A DNA stretch of 64,000 nt from Sutcliffiella horikoshii (GTDB taxonomy: Bacteria; Bacillota; Bacilli; Bacillales; Bacillaceae_I). How positions within the stretch are numbered: the first letter of the stretch is position 1; every line of letters begins with the position of its first letter. Location of the stretch: contig NZ_JAIVKY010000013.1 of NCBI RefSeq assembly GCF_020524325.1, positions 1 through 64,000 on the forward strand, written 5' to 3'. Of this stretch, positions 54,517 through 63,330 are shown piece after piece. The notes beneath the pieces were generated by a model. That model saw nothing but the letters and a program-made list of their open reading frames with translations. It was not told the DNA's origin and ran no database searches. Both the position numbers and the translations under genes were made by a program.

Positions 54517-54844
54517 TTAACCATTTCATTAAGAATAAAAAAAATCCCGCTTAATAAGTAAACAGGATTTTAATCAGTTTTCATTTCAATTATTAATATT
54601 TTTAAAAAAATATTAGGCTTTATTTTAGGCTGTTTTCGCATATTTTGTTACTTTTTCGAAATTTTAAAATTTCCGTACTAAACGTCACTGTCGTGCTCCT
54701 TTCCTGCATTAAAAGGAACTACCTTCTATTTCCAGAGCAAAAAGACGCTAAAAAGTCCAAATACCGACTTTTTACTAGTATAAAGCCACAATCTTTACGA
54801 AAAGAGCCTTAATTTAAAAGTGTCGACGGTGTACATTATAAGTC
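54517..54844. other. Gap with small hairpins
   Basis: AT-rich sequence between the tnsD-side remnant and the SIR2 gene. AAAAAGTC/GACTTTTT (54750-54773) can form a weak terminator for the SIR2 gene, and AAAATCC/GGATTTT (about 54540-54571) another. No gene is seen. Confidence 0.5.
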
Positions 54845-57800
54845 TTAAATAACTAGCTCTATACTTAGCCTACTATCTTTGCCTTTTACCCAATTATAAC
54901 TATCTATTTCTCCTAGCACATAGTTCAAAAAAACAGATAGCTCTACATTTTCTGAAATCAAAACAATTTCCTTCAATAAATCCCTGAATAGATTCACTGA
55001 TTTTCTTTCTCTATGATGTTCATACTGCGAGTCCATAAAATAAGATTTCAAGGTTGTTTTTATATCTTCTATTTTTAAAGACTTACTAATATTATTTATG
55101 AACTCTGGATAGATTTTTATAATTTGCAATAATAAGTTAGGTGTATCCTCCCATTCTATTGGATGCATTAATATTAAATTCTTCATAATCGATTCTTCAT
55201 TTTGTTTTATTATTTCCTTACAATTATATAAGTTCTTTTTAGAATACTTGTTTAAAAAATATGCAGCTTTATTCGCAGAATTTCCATCTCTATTGAACAA
55301 AACTATTTTTTTAGATTTCTCATGAACTTTATCCATTATTGGTAGTGCAGCAATTGCTATATGTGGTTTAAGATAATCCATTTCATCTAAATGATTTTCA
55401 ATAATAAGATATAAATCTTTTCTATATGCACTTAGCATTGCAACAAGCATTAATAAGTCTCTAGGTTGAGAAGTCCATAACCCAATGGTAATTTTATCAA
55501 TTTTATTTAAATCAACTTTAATTATAGCATTCTTTATTTTATTTTCATCTACGGAAATAATGCTACAAATTAAATCATAGATATAACTCCATTCTCTTCC
55601 AATCCCATTCGTAATACTTTCTGTTAAATCTTTTTCAGCTATTCTATCTGAAAATGCTTTTAAACGTTCTTTCTGCTCTTTACTTCTTCTTGGTGCAGTA
55701 AAAATTTGATCTCCCCAGAATATATATTTAAAGGTATAATCAAGTGAATTTATTGATTCGGTGAAATTGCTTTTAAAGTTTTTCTCAAAACTATCTAAAG
55801 CAGAATCATACTCTGATATCGCATACTCTTCATCATAATAATACAGAGCTACTAACAGGCTCGTTGTCGAATATACGTTATCCAATGGACAGTTCTTTAA
55901 TGCAAAAGTGATTTCAGTTTTTGGTAGGTGTGTTTTTAAATTTTCTGCCCATTTTTTAGTTTGACCAATTCTTAATCTATCTAAGAACTTAGCCCAGACA
56001 TACAAACTCGATGCATTCGGTTCAATATCAGATAAATTTTTAATAAAAGATTCTATGTTTAATGCGTTAACAAATTTCTTTTTCAAATCCTTATCTTCAT
56101 TATAAAAAGCATTTAACAAGTTGCTGTTTGCATATGCTGTTATATGATTAGTGTTTTCTATAATTCTTTCGAATTCTAAACGGTTATTCTCGTAAATATA
56201 CTTAAAGTTGTATTTATTATTTCTACCTAATATACTTTCCATAATAAAACTACCATATCTAATACTTTCGCTATCTGTTTCACCAAACCATCGATTTAGT
56301 AAATAAGCGATTATCTCTTTAGTAAATATTTTCTTATGGAATTCATAAGTGATATTAAATGCCCTTGTTAAATTTATAAATAGATTGATCCCTTGAAAAC
56401 TAATTTGCTCATCTAATATCTTATTTTGTATAAATTTAATAAATTTTTCTTTATCTTGAGAATCTGATTCTGAATAAAATTTGATTACTAATCTACATGC
56501 CATTTGCAAATGTAATGTTCTATAACCAGTTTCTCGTATAATCATTTTTTGCTTTTCTAAGAAACTCAAATTACGCTCAACCTCTTGGTGAGATTTTCCC
56601 CACCTATTGCTAATTTCAACTAAATTTTCAATCGATATTTCTTTATCAATACATAGCAGCTGATACACCGCTATTAATACTAATGTAATATCGCTTCTTC
56701 CTTGTTTCTTTATTATAAAAAAATTGTCACTTATGCTATTCCAACCGCCTCTTAGATAAAAATTAAATAACCAAGGAGTAGCCTCTTTTTTCGCTTCTTC
56801 TAATAGGTAATCATACGGTGTTTCCATGTGTAAATTACCTATAGTAATATCCTCCCGTATATTATTTAAAATTGTCACAATAGCCTTTTCATTTACTTTA
56901 TAGTGAATGTATAAATCTTCTATGGCTGACTCCCTAGAAATTATTATGTTTTCGAGTTCTAAATCAACATCACTAGAAACTGTCATAGTTATAATTAATT
57001 TTTTATATTCGTTCACTTGATCTATTAATCTTTCGAGTAATAATTTATCTATTTGATGCGCATCATCTATAATATAAACCGTTTTATAATTCGATTCGGG
57101 CAAGTTTAATTCAAAATCGACAGACTCATTTATTAACTTTTTAACTTCCCAACCTAATTTTCTAAAATCATTTGCTAATTGATAACTCATTATTGACTTC
57201 CCAAAGCCCGGTTCACTTTTAATAATTGCATAGCCTATTGTTTCTAGTCTTTTACTAGCTAGATTAATTTGAGGAAACCTTGCACAAGCATCTACATCCG
57301 TTGGCCTCAATCTATAACCTAATATAGCATTTTCGATGCCTTTCTTATTATTAAAATCTACTTGCTCCCACATACATTTTGAATTATTTGGTATTTTATT
57401 CACTAAATAATTTACCGCTTTAGATGCAGGGAGAGCTATAGAACCTGTTGAAAAGGGAGAGATTCTAAAAACTTTACTATCTTTATAATTAGGCTTTAAA
57501 GCTTTCTCTACGAAAACGCTATCACTTTCAGAATATCCCAATATAACTATATCTAGAAAATAATCTTTTTTTATAGATTTTATTATTCTTATTTCGTCCT
57601 CTGTAATATTACCATCTTCATTTGGTAACAACCAACGAGCTTCTAAATCCCCTACATCTCCATGAGGTTTAATTAATTGGACTCTATTTGAATTAATTGA
57701 AGTACCATAAAGGCGTTCCCAAGATGTTTCAAGTAAATCATCCCAGTTTAAAGAGATTACTAACTTTATGTATCCATTATGGATTAATTTACAAATTCCT

Positions 57801-58138
57801 TCATGAACTTCCGAAGTCTTTTTATTATGATGATCATTAATCGATTTAAACTGTTGTTTAAAATAAAATAATGCATCCTCATTATTTTTAATAAACTCAA
57901 ATGAATGCATAATCTTCTGAGTATCTGACCCTATAATATCTTTTGCATCAATATTTTCATCAAATCCCATTTCTATTTTTAATTCTTTAAATTTATCAAT
58001 CACTCTCCAAATAAAAGCAGGAAATTGTGCATAAAGTGGCATACCTGATTCATATGAACCTCCTGCACCAATAACTAGTATTGCACCATGTACTCTCATA
58101 TCGTCAGCTAATTCATCTAAACAACTCGTATAATCCAT
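54845..58138 (-). CDS. SIR2-domain protein with STAND-like NTPase and long helical sensor, probable antiphage effector
   Basis: The 1097-residue protein begins with a SIR2 domain (about 15-230). The NAD-binding GAGGS is at 24-28, the catalytic pair is N131 in SLNWDDLLE and H159 in KPHGD, and ILGYSESD near 199-206 is the usual closing strand. A P-loop NTPase follows (about 285-450), with Walker A SEPGFGKS ending at S315 and Walker B VYIIDDAH (354-361), then a winged-helix-like part and about 600 residues of helices. SIR2 fused to STAND NTPases occurs in Avs5-like and related defence systems, where phage protein binding triggers NAD depletion and abortive infection. The role here is inferred from domains and from the mobile context. 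GGAGGTAA sets the ATG. Confidence 0.85.
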   Translation of the reverse strand: MDYTSCLDELADDMRVHGAILVIGAGGSYESGMPLYAQFPAFIWRVIDKFKELKIEMGFDENIDAKDIIGSDTQKIMHSFEFIKNNEDALFYFKQQFKSINDHHNKKTSEVHEGICKLIHNGYIKLVISLNWDDLLETSWERLYGTSINSNRVQLIKPHGDVGDLEARWLLPNEDGNITEDEIRIIKSIKKDYFLDIVILGYSESDSVFVEKALKPNYKDSKVFRISPFSTGSIALPASKAVNYLVNKIPNNSKCMWEQVDFNNKKGIENAILGYRLRPTDVDACARFPQINLASKRLETIGYAIIKSEPGFGKSIMSYQLANDFRKLGWEVKKLINESVDFELNLPESNYKTVYIIDDAHQIDKLLLERLIDQVNEYKKLIITMTVSSDVDLELENIIISRESAIEDLYIHYKVNEKAIVTILNNIREDITIGNLHMETPYDYLLEEAKKEATPWLFNFYLRGGWNSISDNFFIIKKQGRSDITLVLIAVYQLLCIDKEISIENLVEISNRWGKSHQEVERNLSFLEKQKMIIRETGYRTLHLQMACRLVIKFYSESDSQDKEKFIKFIQNKILDEQISFQGINLFINLTRAFNITYEFHKKIFTKEIIAYLLNRWFGETDSESIRYGSFIMESILGRNNKYNFKYIYENNRLEFERIIENTNHITAYANSNLLNAFYNEDKDLKKKFVNALNIESFIKNLSDIEPNASSLYVWAKFLDRLRIGQTKKWAENLKTHLPKTEITFALKNCPLDNVYSTTSLLVALYYYDEEYAISEYDSALDSFEKNFKSNFTESINSLDYTFKYIFWGDQIFTAPRRSKEQKERLKAFSDRIAEKDLTESITNGIGREWSYIYDLICSIISVDENKIKNAIIKVDLNKIDKITIGLWTSQPRDLLMLVAMLSAYRKDLYLIIENHLDEMDYLKPHIAIAALPIMDKVHEKSKKIVLFNRDGNSANKAAYFLNKYSKKNLYNCKEIIKQNEESIMKNLILMHPIEWEDTPNLLLQIIKIYPEFINNISKSLKIEDIKTTLKSYFMDSQYEHHRERKSVNLFRDLLKEIVLISENVELSVFLNYVLGEIDSYNWVKGKDSRLSIELVI

Positions 58139-58150
58139 ACAGTTACCTCC

Positions 58151-58167
58151 ATAGGTATAATACCTAT
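58151..58167 (-). promoter_or_regulatory. Perfect palindrome directly before the SIR2 gene
   Basis: ATAGGTAT-A-ATACCTAT is an 8-bp perfect inverted repeat around one base, immediately upstream of the ribosome site (12 bases from the ATG). It could be an operator or an RNA hairpin limiting translation. The rest of the 58139-58481 gap contains AT-rich promoter-like sequence and a long hairpin, AAGAATCCATTTTG with its complement (58380-58421), of unclear role. Confidence 0.6.
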
Positions 58168-58481
58168 TTCATATTAAATCCAATATAGTGTAATTCTGTT
58201 AAATGTTATTATATTCTATCACATCACTTATTTTTCCTACAAATACCCTTAATTCTTCTAATCGTTTTTAATGTTATTTCAATTCCAAATAATAAAAGGG
58301 GCACCTTTAATGGCAAGTGTTGCCTTGAAATAAAGTTTGATTAAAAATATCTCACAAACCAGCATTTTACGGTAAATAATAAGAATCCATTTTGAAAAAA
58401 GATTGATCAAAATGGATTCTTATCCAGCAGATTTAAGGTTTGTTTTTGTAAATTTACACCAATTTTATTTTATTCAACAAT

Positions 58482-58515
58482 CGCGCCCGATTGTGGAAGA
58501 CTTGAATTCAAGATA
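58482..58515 (-). repeat. Dispersed palindromic element, copy 1
   Basis: GCGCCCGATTG (58483-58493) followed 18 bases from its start by CTTGAATTCAAG (58501-58512). A second copy with the same spacing is at 61912-61945. The palindrome arms differ by a compensating pair. Both copies lie just past the 3' end of a leftward frame. Confidence 0.65.
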
Positions 58516-58549
58516 TATAAAGAATATATCTTGCCGGAAAAAAATATCC

Positions 58550-58722
58550 TTAATGAAATATTGATAGATTATTTCTCCCATTCGTGTCTAGAACACTATA
58601 TAATAAAGAATCCCGCCAACCTTCTTTTATTAACAGATCCTCACGAATTCTACCTTCCTTTATCATTCCCACTTTTTCCAAAACTTTTGATGAGCCTACA
58701 TTTCTTTGGAGGTTTCCGCATC
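58550..58722 (-). pseudogene. C-terminal remnant of a RimJ/RimL-type acetyltransferase
   Basis: Read leftward from about 58722, the frame gives NLQRNVGSSKVLEKVGM then IKEGRIREDLLIKEGWRDS and a tyrosine-leucine end, the characteristic last third of RimJ/RimL GNAT enzymes. The first two thirds are missing, replaced by a lipoprotein gene whose 3' end overlaps it in another frame. It is a deletion remnant. Confidence 0.7.
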
Positions 58723-58869
58723 AATTAACCATTGGTTAACTTCATCTGGAATTTCAGCATCTTTAGAAAGATATTCATAACCGATTATGTTTTGGTCCTG
58801 ATTTTGTTCGATATTACATCCACTTAAAAGTAATAAAGAAAGCATTAGTATTACACTGAAGCGTCTCAT
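58696..58869 (-). CDS. Short lipoprotein, probably truncated
   Basis: The 57-residue frame starts MRRFSVILMLSLLLLSGC, a clean lipoprotein signal with the lipobox LLSGC (cysteine at residue 18), and continues with NQDQNIIGYEYLSKDAEIPDEVNQ. GGGGGA precedes ATG 58869. The stop codon appears where the sequence switches into the acetyltransferase remnant, so the natural C-terminus has probably been lost. Confidence 0.65.
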   Translation of the reverse strand: MRRFSVILMLSLLLLSGCNIEQNQDQNIIGYEYLSKDAEIPDEVNQWLIDAETSKEM

Positions 58870-59367
58870 ACCATCCCCCTATTCTCATTGAATTAGACGA
58901 AACCCCAACTATTTTTGTTTCGGTGGTATTCAATTAAACTCCCTTTAATGGAATTAGAAACAATTTCGAATCTATATAATACCACAAATTTCCCAATTAT
59001 CTTTTAACTTACAAATGGTACGACAATTAAAGGTGTAAATTCAATAAAAAAAGTAGTCCATTTTGGACTACAATTTAAAGTTTTGTACTCCAAAACTGAA
59101 CTACTTATGGAAAACCCTCTAAGCCTTTAAATGTGATAAATATCATGACACTCAACGCAATTTTCCCTCTGATTTGGTTGTTTGTACCTTACAAGTAACT
59201 TGAAATTCATTCTAAGGTTTTTTATCTTATTTTGCTCTTAATAGTAACAAGGTGTTGGACAGCTTGTACCTGATTCTGTAGCTACGTTAATAGTATATAA
59301 CCTTTTATATCAAGAACTTTTTACTGATAGAACTATAAGTTGTAAATACTTTTAATAAAGGACAAGA
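58870..59367. other. Gap with hairpins and no clear gene
   Basis: AT-rich. TAGTCCA/TGGACTA (59053-59069) and GTAGTTCAGTTTTGGAGTAC-like sequence (about 59083-59104) may be a transposon-end relic. A short frame ending in SGTSCPTPCYY lies on the minus strand near 59245-59300 but has no start codon. Confidence 0.5.
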
Positions 59368-59412
59368 TAAAAAACCGTTTACAACTCTAAAAATAAAGTT
59401 GAAAACGGTTTG
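59368..59412 (-). terminator. Terminator of the small membrane gene
   Basis: On the minus strand AAACCGTTTTCAACT pairs with AGTTGTAAACGGTTT, followed by TTTATC. Confidence 0.85.
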
Positions 59413-59427
59413 TTAGATAGATAGTGT

Positions 59428-59619
59428 TTAAGCTTTCTTTTGAAGTTTAACTGATATATCACTAATTCCCAATGCAATAAAACCATTCAACATTACTAAT
59501 AGTGCATAAAAAATGTCACTACCATTTGCTTCTGAAGACAAAAGGAACCCGCCAATAAAAATTAAACTACCGAATATTGTTATTATTCCCAAAAATGCTA
59601 GTATACTTGCTAGTTTCAT
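59428..59619 (-). CDS. Small two-helix membrane protein
   Basis: The 63-residue protein has two hydrophobic helices (about 3-28 and 36-54) and a basic end QKKA. GAGGTGA lies 6 bases before ATG 59619. An ATG eleven codons upstream would place that site in the coding region. No family is recognised. It follows the secreted-protein gene by 89 bases on the same strand. Confidence 0.65.
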   Translation of the reverse strand: MKLASILAFLGIITIFGSLIFIGGFLLSSEANGSDIFYALLVMLNGFIALGISDISVKLQKKA

Positions 59620-59708
59620 GACTTGATTCACCTCTAGTTCTAATATATTCATAAAGTAATTATATCAAATCAAGAAAATTAGTAGTACCTGTATTAAATG
59701 TTTGAATA

Positions 59709-60647
59709 TTATTTACCTACTGTAAAGTTTTTCTCAAGTATATATTCTCTATCAGTTTTTGTTATATCAATCGAAGCTGCACCTATACTAATGCTATTAA
59801 AAACAGATTGCCAATTTGCTCCATAGTTTCCGGCTAAAATTTCTGGGTTTCCATAAGAACTTGATGCATAATATACATCTGTTCTATAAAAACCATAGTA
59901 TTTAGCAGTCGAAGAAGGTACTTTGTATACATTACCATAAACACTATATTTACTTAAGCTCAGGTCTTTGGAATGCCAAGAACCACTTACACTCGAGTAT
60001 GTATATTGCTTCGCTAAATCTGATCCTGCTTTCTTAGTTCCAGTTCCTCTCCACGCTAAACCTACATAATCATCATACCCATTTGACCCATCAGGGAAGT
60101 CAAAATTATAATAAAATCTATATTGATATTTATTGTCTATTTTTCCGATATAGCTTATAGCTAAATTCCCTTTAAAACATCCTGTTAGGATACGACATTC
60201 ATTAATTGCTGAAGGAATGCTCAATATTGAGATTGAATCATTTGCTAAATTACCATCAGTATTTAAATCGATTACTTGCTCAGATTCAAGTTCATAATTC
60301 TCATCATAGTCTTTAATTCTTAATTTGTAACTAGTTGATTCAGGTGCCTTCCCTCCTGATGTAACAATATCAACTTTGGTTCCATATACAAGTGTAAGAA
60401 TATCATGACCCATAAAGTTTAATATAGTATTTAATTCTTCTTCTTTTAAGTTTTTAACAATTGCCCCATCTACAGGTTTTACTCTTCCATCCTTAAGTTT
60501 TTCAACAGTTAGAGTTTCATTTATATAAAGTTCTTCGACCACTTTACCCTTCCAATCAATTCCCTCTTTTTGAGCAGCAGAAATGTTAGAAAGTGACCCG
60601 AAAAAGATTGCAAACCCTACAAAAAAAGCAAATAAAAATCTCTTCAT
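59709..60647 (-). CDS. Secreted protein of unknown function
   Basis: The 312-residue protein has a signal peptide with a likely cleavage after NISAA (residue 25), a mixed N-terminal half (about 26-150), a cysteine pair (CRILTGC near 150-157) and a C-terminal half rich in Tyr, Ser and Gly with beta-strand character (YGFYRTDVYYASSSYGN near 250). No enzymatic motif is seen. GGGGGA precedes the ATG. A bacteriocin or phage-resistance surface role is possible but not supported by any motif. Confidence 0.75.
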   Translation of the reverse strand: MKRFLFAFFVGFAIFFGSLSNISAAQKEGIDWKGKVVEELYINETLTVEKLKDGRVKPVDGAIVKNLKEEELNTILNFMGHDILTLVYGTKVDIVTSGGKAPESTSYKLRIKDYDENYELESEQVIDLNTDGNLANDSISILSIPSAINECRILTGCFKGNLAISYIGKIDNKYQYRFYYNFDFPDGSNGYDDYVGLAWRGTGTKKAGSDLAKQYTYSSVSGSWHSKDLSLSKYSVYGNVYKVPSSTAKYYGFYRTDVYYASSSYGNPEILAGNYGANWQSVFNSISIGAASIDITKTDREYILEKNFTVGK

Positions 60648-61089
60648 TATTTTTCCCCCTAAGTTATGATGATACTATAAGCCAATCTTGCTTCAATCTT
60701 ATAATCTTGATTCTCTTTTAATCATTAATCCTTCCTTTCTCCATTATTCTTTATAGTAAAGAGCAGTAACGCATTTAAGCTAAGTACTCTCTTACTAATG
60801 AGGTTCTTGTTCTTACTTTTAAGTAGCCTTATAGCACAACTAGTACTTAAGTTACTTTATTTCAAATTTTTGTACAAATTCCATCATCTTTCTTATTTAC
60901 AGTTTATTAGTAATTATCTTTTATTTACCTTTAAAAAACTCTATATCCCAAAAATTTTATTCTTTTAAGAATATATAAACTTATACAAAGTGATTTGTAA
61001 TTTATAACTTATAATTCTCCAAGTACAAACTATATTTATAGAATAATAAAGTCCTATTAGATAAGGTGTATAATTTTATAAGTAATATT
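60648..61089. other. AT-rich gap, no gene seen
   Basis: About 440 bases of strongly AT-rich sequence, without a frame or hairpin that can be supported. It should contain the promoter of the secreted-protein gene. Confidence 0.6.
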
Positions 61090-61117
61090 TTTACATTTAG
61101 TGTATACTTGGTATAAT
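61090..61117 (+). promoter_or_regulatory. Promoter of the recombinase remnant
   Basis: TTTACA (61090-61095), 16 bp, TATAAT (61112-61117). An AGAAAGGAGG site follows before ATG 61182. Confidence 0.6.
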
Positions 61118-61181
61118 TAAGAATATTATTAATCTAACTATTAATAACCGTGTTATCGATATTTAGAAAGGAGGAAATTCC

Positions 61182-61775
61182 ATGAATTTTGAAATCAAAA
61201 ACCAGGATGAACATTCCCTTTCAACCGAGATATTAGAACTTCAAGAAGAAGCCAAAAAGCATTTAGCAAATTCAAAAGCAGATAATACAAAGCGTGCGTA
61301 TCGAAGTGATTGGACCCGCTTCTCCAAATGGTGTGAGAAGAACGCATTTTGTGACCTTCCGGCTACCCCTGAAACCTTGGCCTATTACATTACGTATCTA
61401 GGAAAACACTCAAAGCTTCTTCTATTAAACGAAAAATGACAGCTATCTCCCAACGCTGGGTATTCCAGTCCTACGAAAGCTGCCCTTGTGAGAGGCGTTT
61501 GGGATGGGATTCAACGATCCATTGGAGTTAAAGAAGAAGGAAAAGAAGCACTTTTGCTGGATGAATTACGTCAAATCATTCAAACTATTCCCCAGGATAA
61601 GATTATTGGTGTTCGGAACCGTGCTTTGTTGGTATTAAGCTGGGCTGTTGCATTACGAAGAAGTGAACTGGTGACTTTAGATGCGGAAGATATTTCAATT
61701 ACTCGGATGGATTAATTCTTCATTTAGTTACAAGTAAAACCGATCAAAAAGGAGAAGGGCAACAGCTCGTGGGAC
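61182..61775 (+). pseudogene. Tyrosine recombinase (integrase) pseudogene
   Basis: The first part (from ATG 61182) is a SAM-like core-binding domain (NTKRAYRSDWTRFSKWCEK). Coding sequence then shifts frame near 61420 (KASSIKRKMTAISQR) and again near 61455 (GYSSPTKAALVRGVWDG), where a few residues are deleted, and once more near 61710 (LHLVTSKTDQKGEGQ). The catalytic arginine (ALRRSELV) and hairpin lysine are present, but box II with HxxR and the tyrosine nucleophile are lost. It records an integrated element now decayed. Confidence 0.85.
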
Positions 61776-61911
61776 CTCCCCCCTCAGCTATACAGTATAC
61801 CCCTTTTTGGCAAAGTAAAGCACTTAACAATACCTTTCATCATTATATCTAAATCTTCTTCCATTAAATGGATCTAAAATACAAAAAGAGCACCGTTTCT
61901 TCTTCAAGAAT

Positions 61912-61945
61912 GGCGCCCGATTGCCGAAGACTCGATTTCGAGATA
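61912..61945 (-). repeat. Dispersed palindromic element, copy 2
   Basis: GCGCCCGATTG (61913-61923), then CTCGATTTCGAG (61931-61942), same spacing as copy 1 at 58482-58515. It lies 33 bases beyond the stop of the anti-sigma-like gene and could act as part of its 3' end. Confidence 0.65.
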
Positions 61946-61977
61946 ACTTGTATATGTTCTGCGATTAAGTCCTAGAT

Positions 61978-62613
61978 TTAATCTCCAAATTTATAAGAAT
62001 CCATTACATCCCAATCTGTTACTTTCCCATCTCTCATTTGATACTTTATTAATAAAAACCCGCCGGTATGACCATCATCAAATGGTGCAAATATCCATTC
62101 ATGAGATAAAAGTTTAACCCTATCTTCTCTGAATGACATAATTCCTCCTAGAACCGGTTCATATGGAATGAGTTGTGTTTGTTCTAACAACTGTTCTTTT
62201 ATTTCATCTATTTCACCTTCAAAGCCTAACTCCAAAAGTTTAATCTTTGATTCCTCTGGGAAAGCATTAGGATCTAGAGGTTCATCCACTATTACGACTA
62301 CGTCCCCTTCAGAATTAGCTTCGGATTTTAATTGTTCTTCTAATTTATTATTTTCAGATTCTAATTTAGAAACGAGATCCGATGTCTGTTCATTGCTTTT
62401 AGCATTTAGATATAAAAATATGGTGCTGGGTATTAGTAATAGAAGTATTAGCATAGTACCAAGGACAGGAAAAAATATTCTGTATTGATATCTTTTTCCA
62501 TAACCCTGTGGATTCTTTGTATTTAATAGTATTTTTGATTGGAGATCTTCTATAGGGGCTAATTTTTCTTCTAAATGATGGTCCAAACTTTCTTTTATTA
62601 ATTTCTTATTCAA
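61978..62613 (-). CDS. Membrane protein, probable anti-sigma partner
   Basis: The 211-residue protein has a cytoplasmic N-terminus (1-48), one membrane helix (about 49-70), a coiled coil (about 75-98, SKLESENNKLEEQLKSE) and an extracellular domain (about 100-211). It overlaps the ECF sigma gene by 4 bp (ATGA), the standard anti-sigma position. The zinc-finger motif of ZAS factors is absent. The call is mostly from position. Confidence 0.65.
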   Translation of the reverse strand: MNKKLIKESLDHHLEEKLAPIEDLQSKILLNTKNPQGYGKRYQYRIFFPVLGTMLILLLLIPSTIFLYLNAKSNEQTSDLVSKLESENNKLEEQLKSEANSEGDVVVIVDEPLDPNAFPEESKIKLLELGFEGEIDEIKEQLLEQTQLIPYEPVLGGIMSFREDRVKLLSHEWIFAPFDDGHTGGFLLIKYQMRDGKVTDWDVMDSYKFGD

Positions 62614-63158
62614 ACTTCATCTCTCCTTTCATTATTAATGTTCACTAGTTTAATTTTTAATTTCTCTCTTGCACGATGAACCCTAGACTTCACAGTGCTT
62701 ACTGGACAATTCAATAGAGAGGAAATCTCCTCCATGGAAAAATCTTTATAATAGTAAAGTAAAATTACCTCCCTGTACTTTAAAGGGAGTTTTAAAATTT
62801 GTTCCCCTATTAAGTATTTATCATTATTTTCTACTACAAGTTTTTCAGGAGTATTTGAATTAATGATACTGTGAAAAGAGTTCATTAAGTAATTTTTCCT
62901 ACACGTGGCACTTCTTAAATAATCGTAGCAACGATTTATTGTAATCCTATATAAATATGTCTTATAGGACGAATCTCCTCTAAATGAGTCCCAATGTTCA
63001 AATACATTAGCAAAGACATCTTGAATAATATCTTCGGCAGCCTGCTTATCTTTAACATATGAATAGGCTAATTTAAGAAGTTGTTCGCAATAACTTTCCA
63101 TTAATTTACTAAATAAAATGTTCATATCCATGATATATGTTTTTTTATTTTCTGCCAC
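62610..63158 (-). CDS. ECF-type sigma-70 factor
   Basis: The 182-residue protein has region 2 (DIIQDVFANVFEHWDSFRG and YLYRITINRCYDYLR) and region 4 (KYREVILLYYYKDFSMEE with VSTVKSRVHRAREKLK). The start is GTG 63158 after AAGGGGGA. It is the second ECF pair in the window and differs clearly from the one at 28.7-29.3 kb. It may serve the gene to its right or a surface regulon. Confidence 0.87.
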   Translation of the reverse strand: MAENKKTYIMDMNILFSKLMESYCEQLLKLAYSYVKDKQAAEDIIQDVFANVFEHWDSFRGDSSYKTYLYRITINRCYDYLRSATCRKNYLMNSFHSIINSNTPEKLVVENNDKYLIGEQILKLPLKYREVILLYYYKDFSMEEISSLLNCPVSTVKSRVHRAREKLKIKLVNINNERRDEV

Positions 63159-63269
63159 ATCATCGTTCCCCCTTAATTCTCAGTTAAATATTTGACGTTT
63201 ATAGAGTGACATAGGTTGCACAAATTATTACCGCTTTCCTAACCGTAAGTATTTTATTTACTATAAATC

Positions 63270-63305
63270 AAAGCCCCCATTCATGCATTAGCTGAAATGG
63301 GGGCA
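63270..63305 (-). terminator. Terminator of the edge gene
   Basis: GCCCCCATT and AATGGGGGC pair on either side of a 13-base loop, downstream of the stop at 63331. Confidence 0.6.
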
Positions 63306-63330
63306 TTTAATATTAATCTTCTGTGAATCA

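Noticed and set aside
58531-58728. 65-codon plus-strand frame
   Set aside because: It is antisense to the acetyltransferase remnant, whose protein similarity is clear.
59245-59300. Cys-containing small peptide (SGTSCPTPCYY) resembling a bacteriocin end
   Set aside because: No start codon or ribosome site, and a stop codon lies 22 codons upstream.
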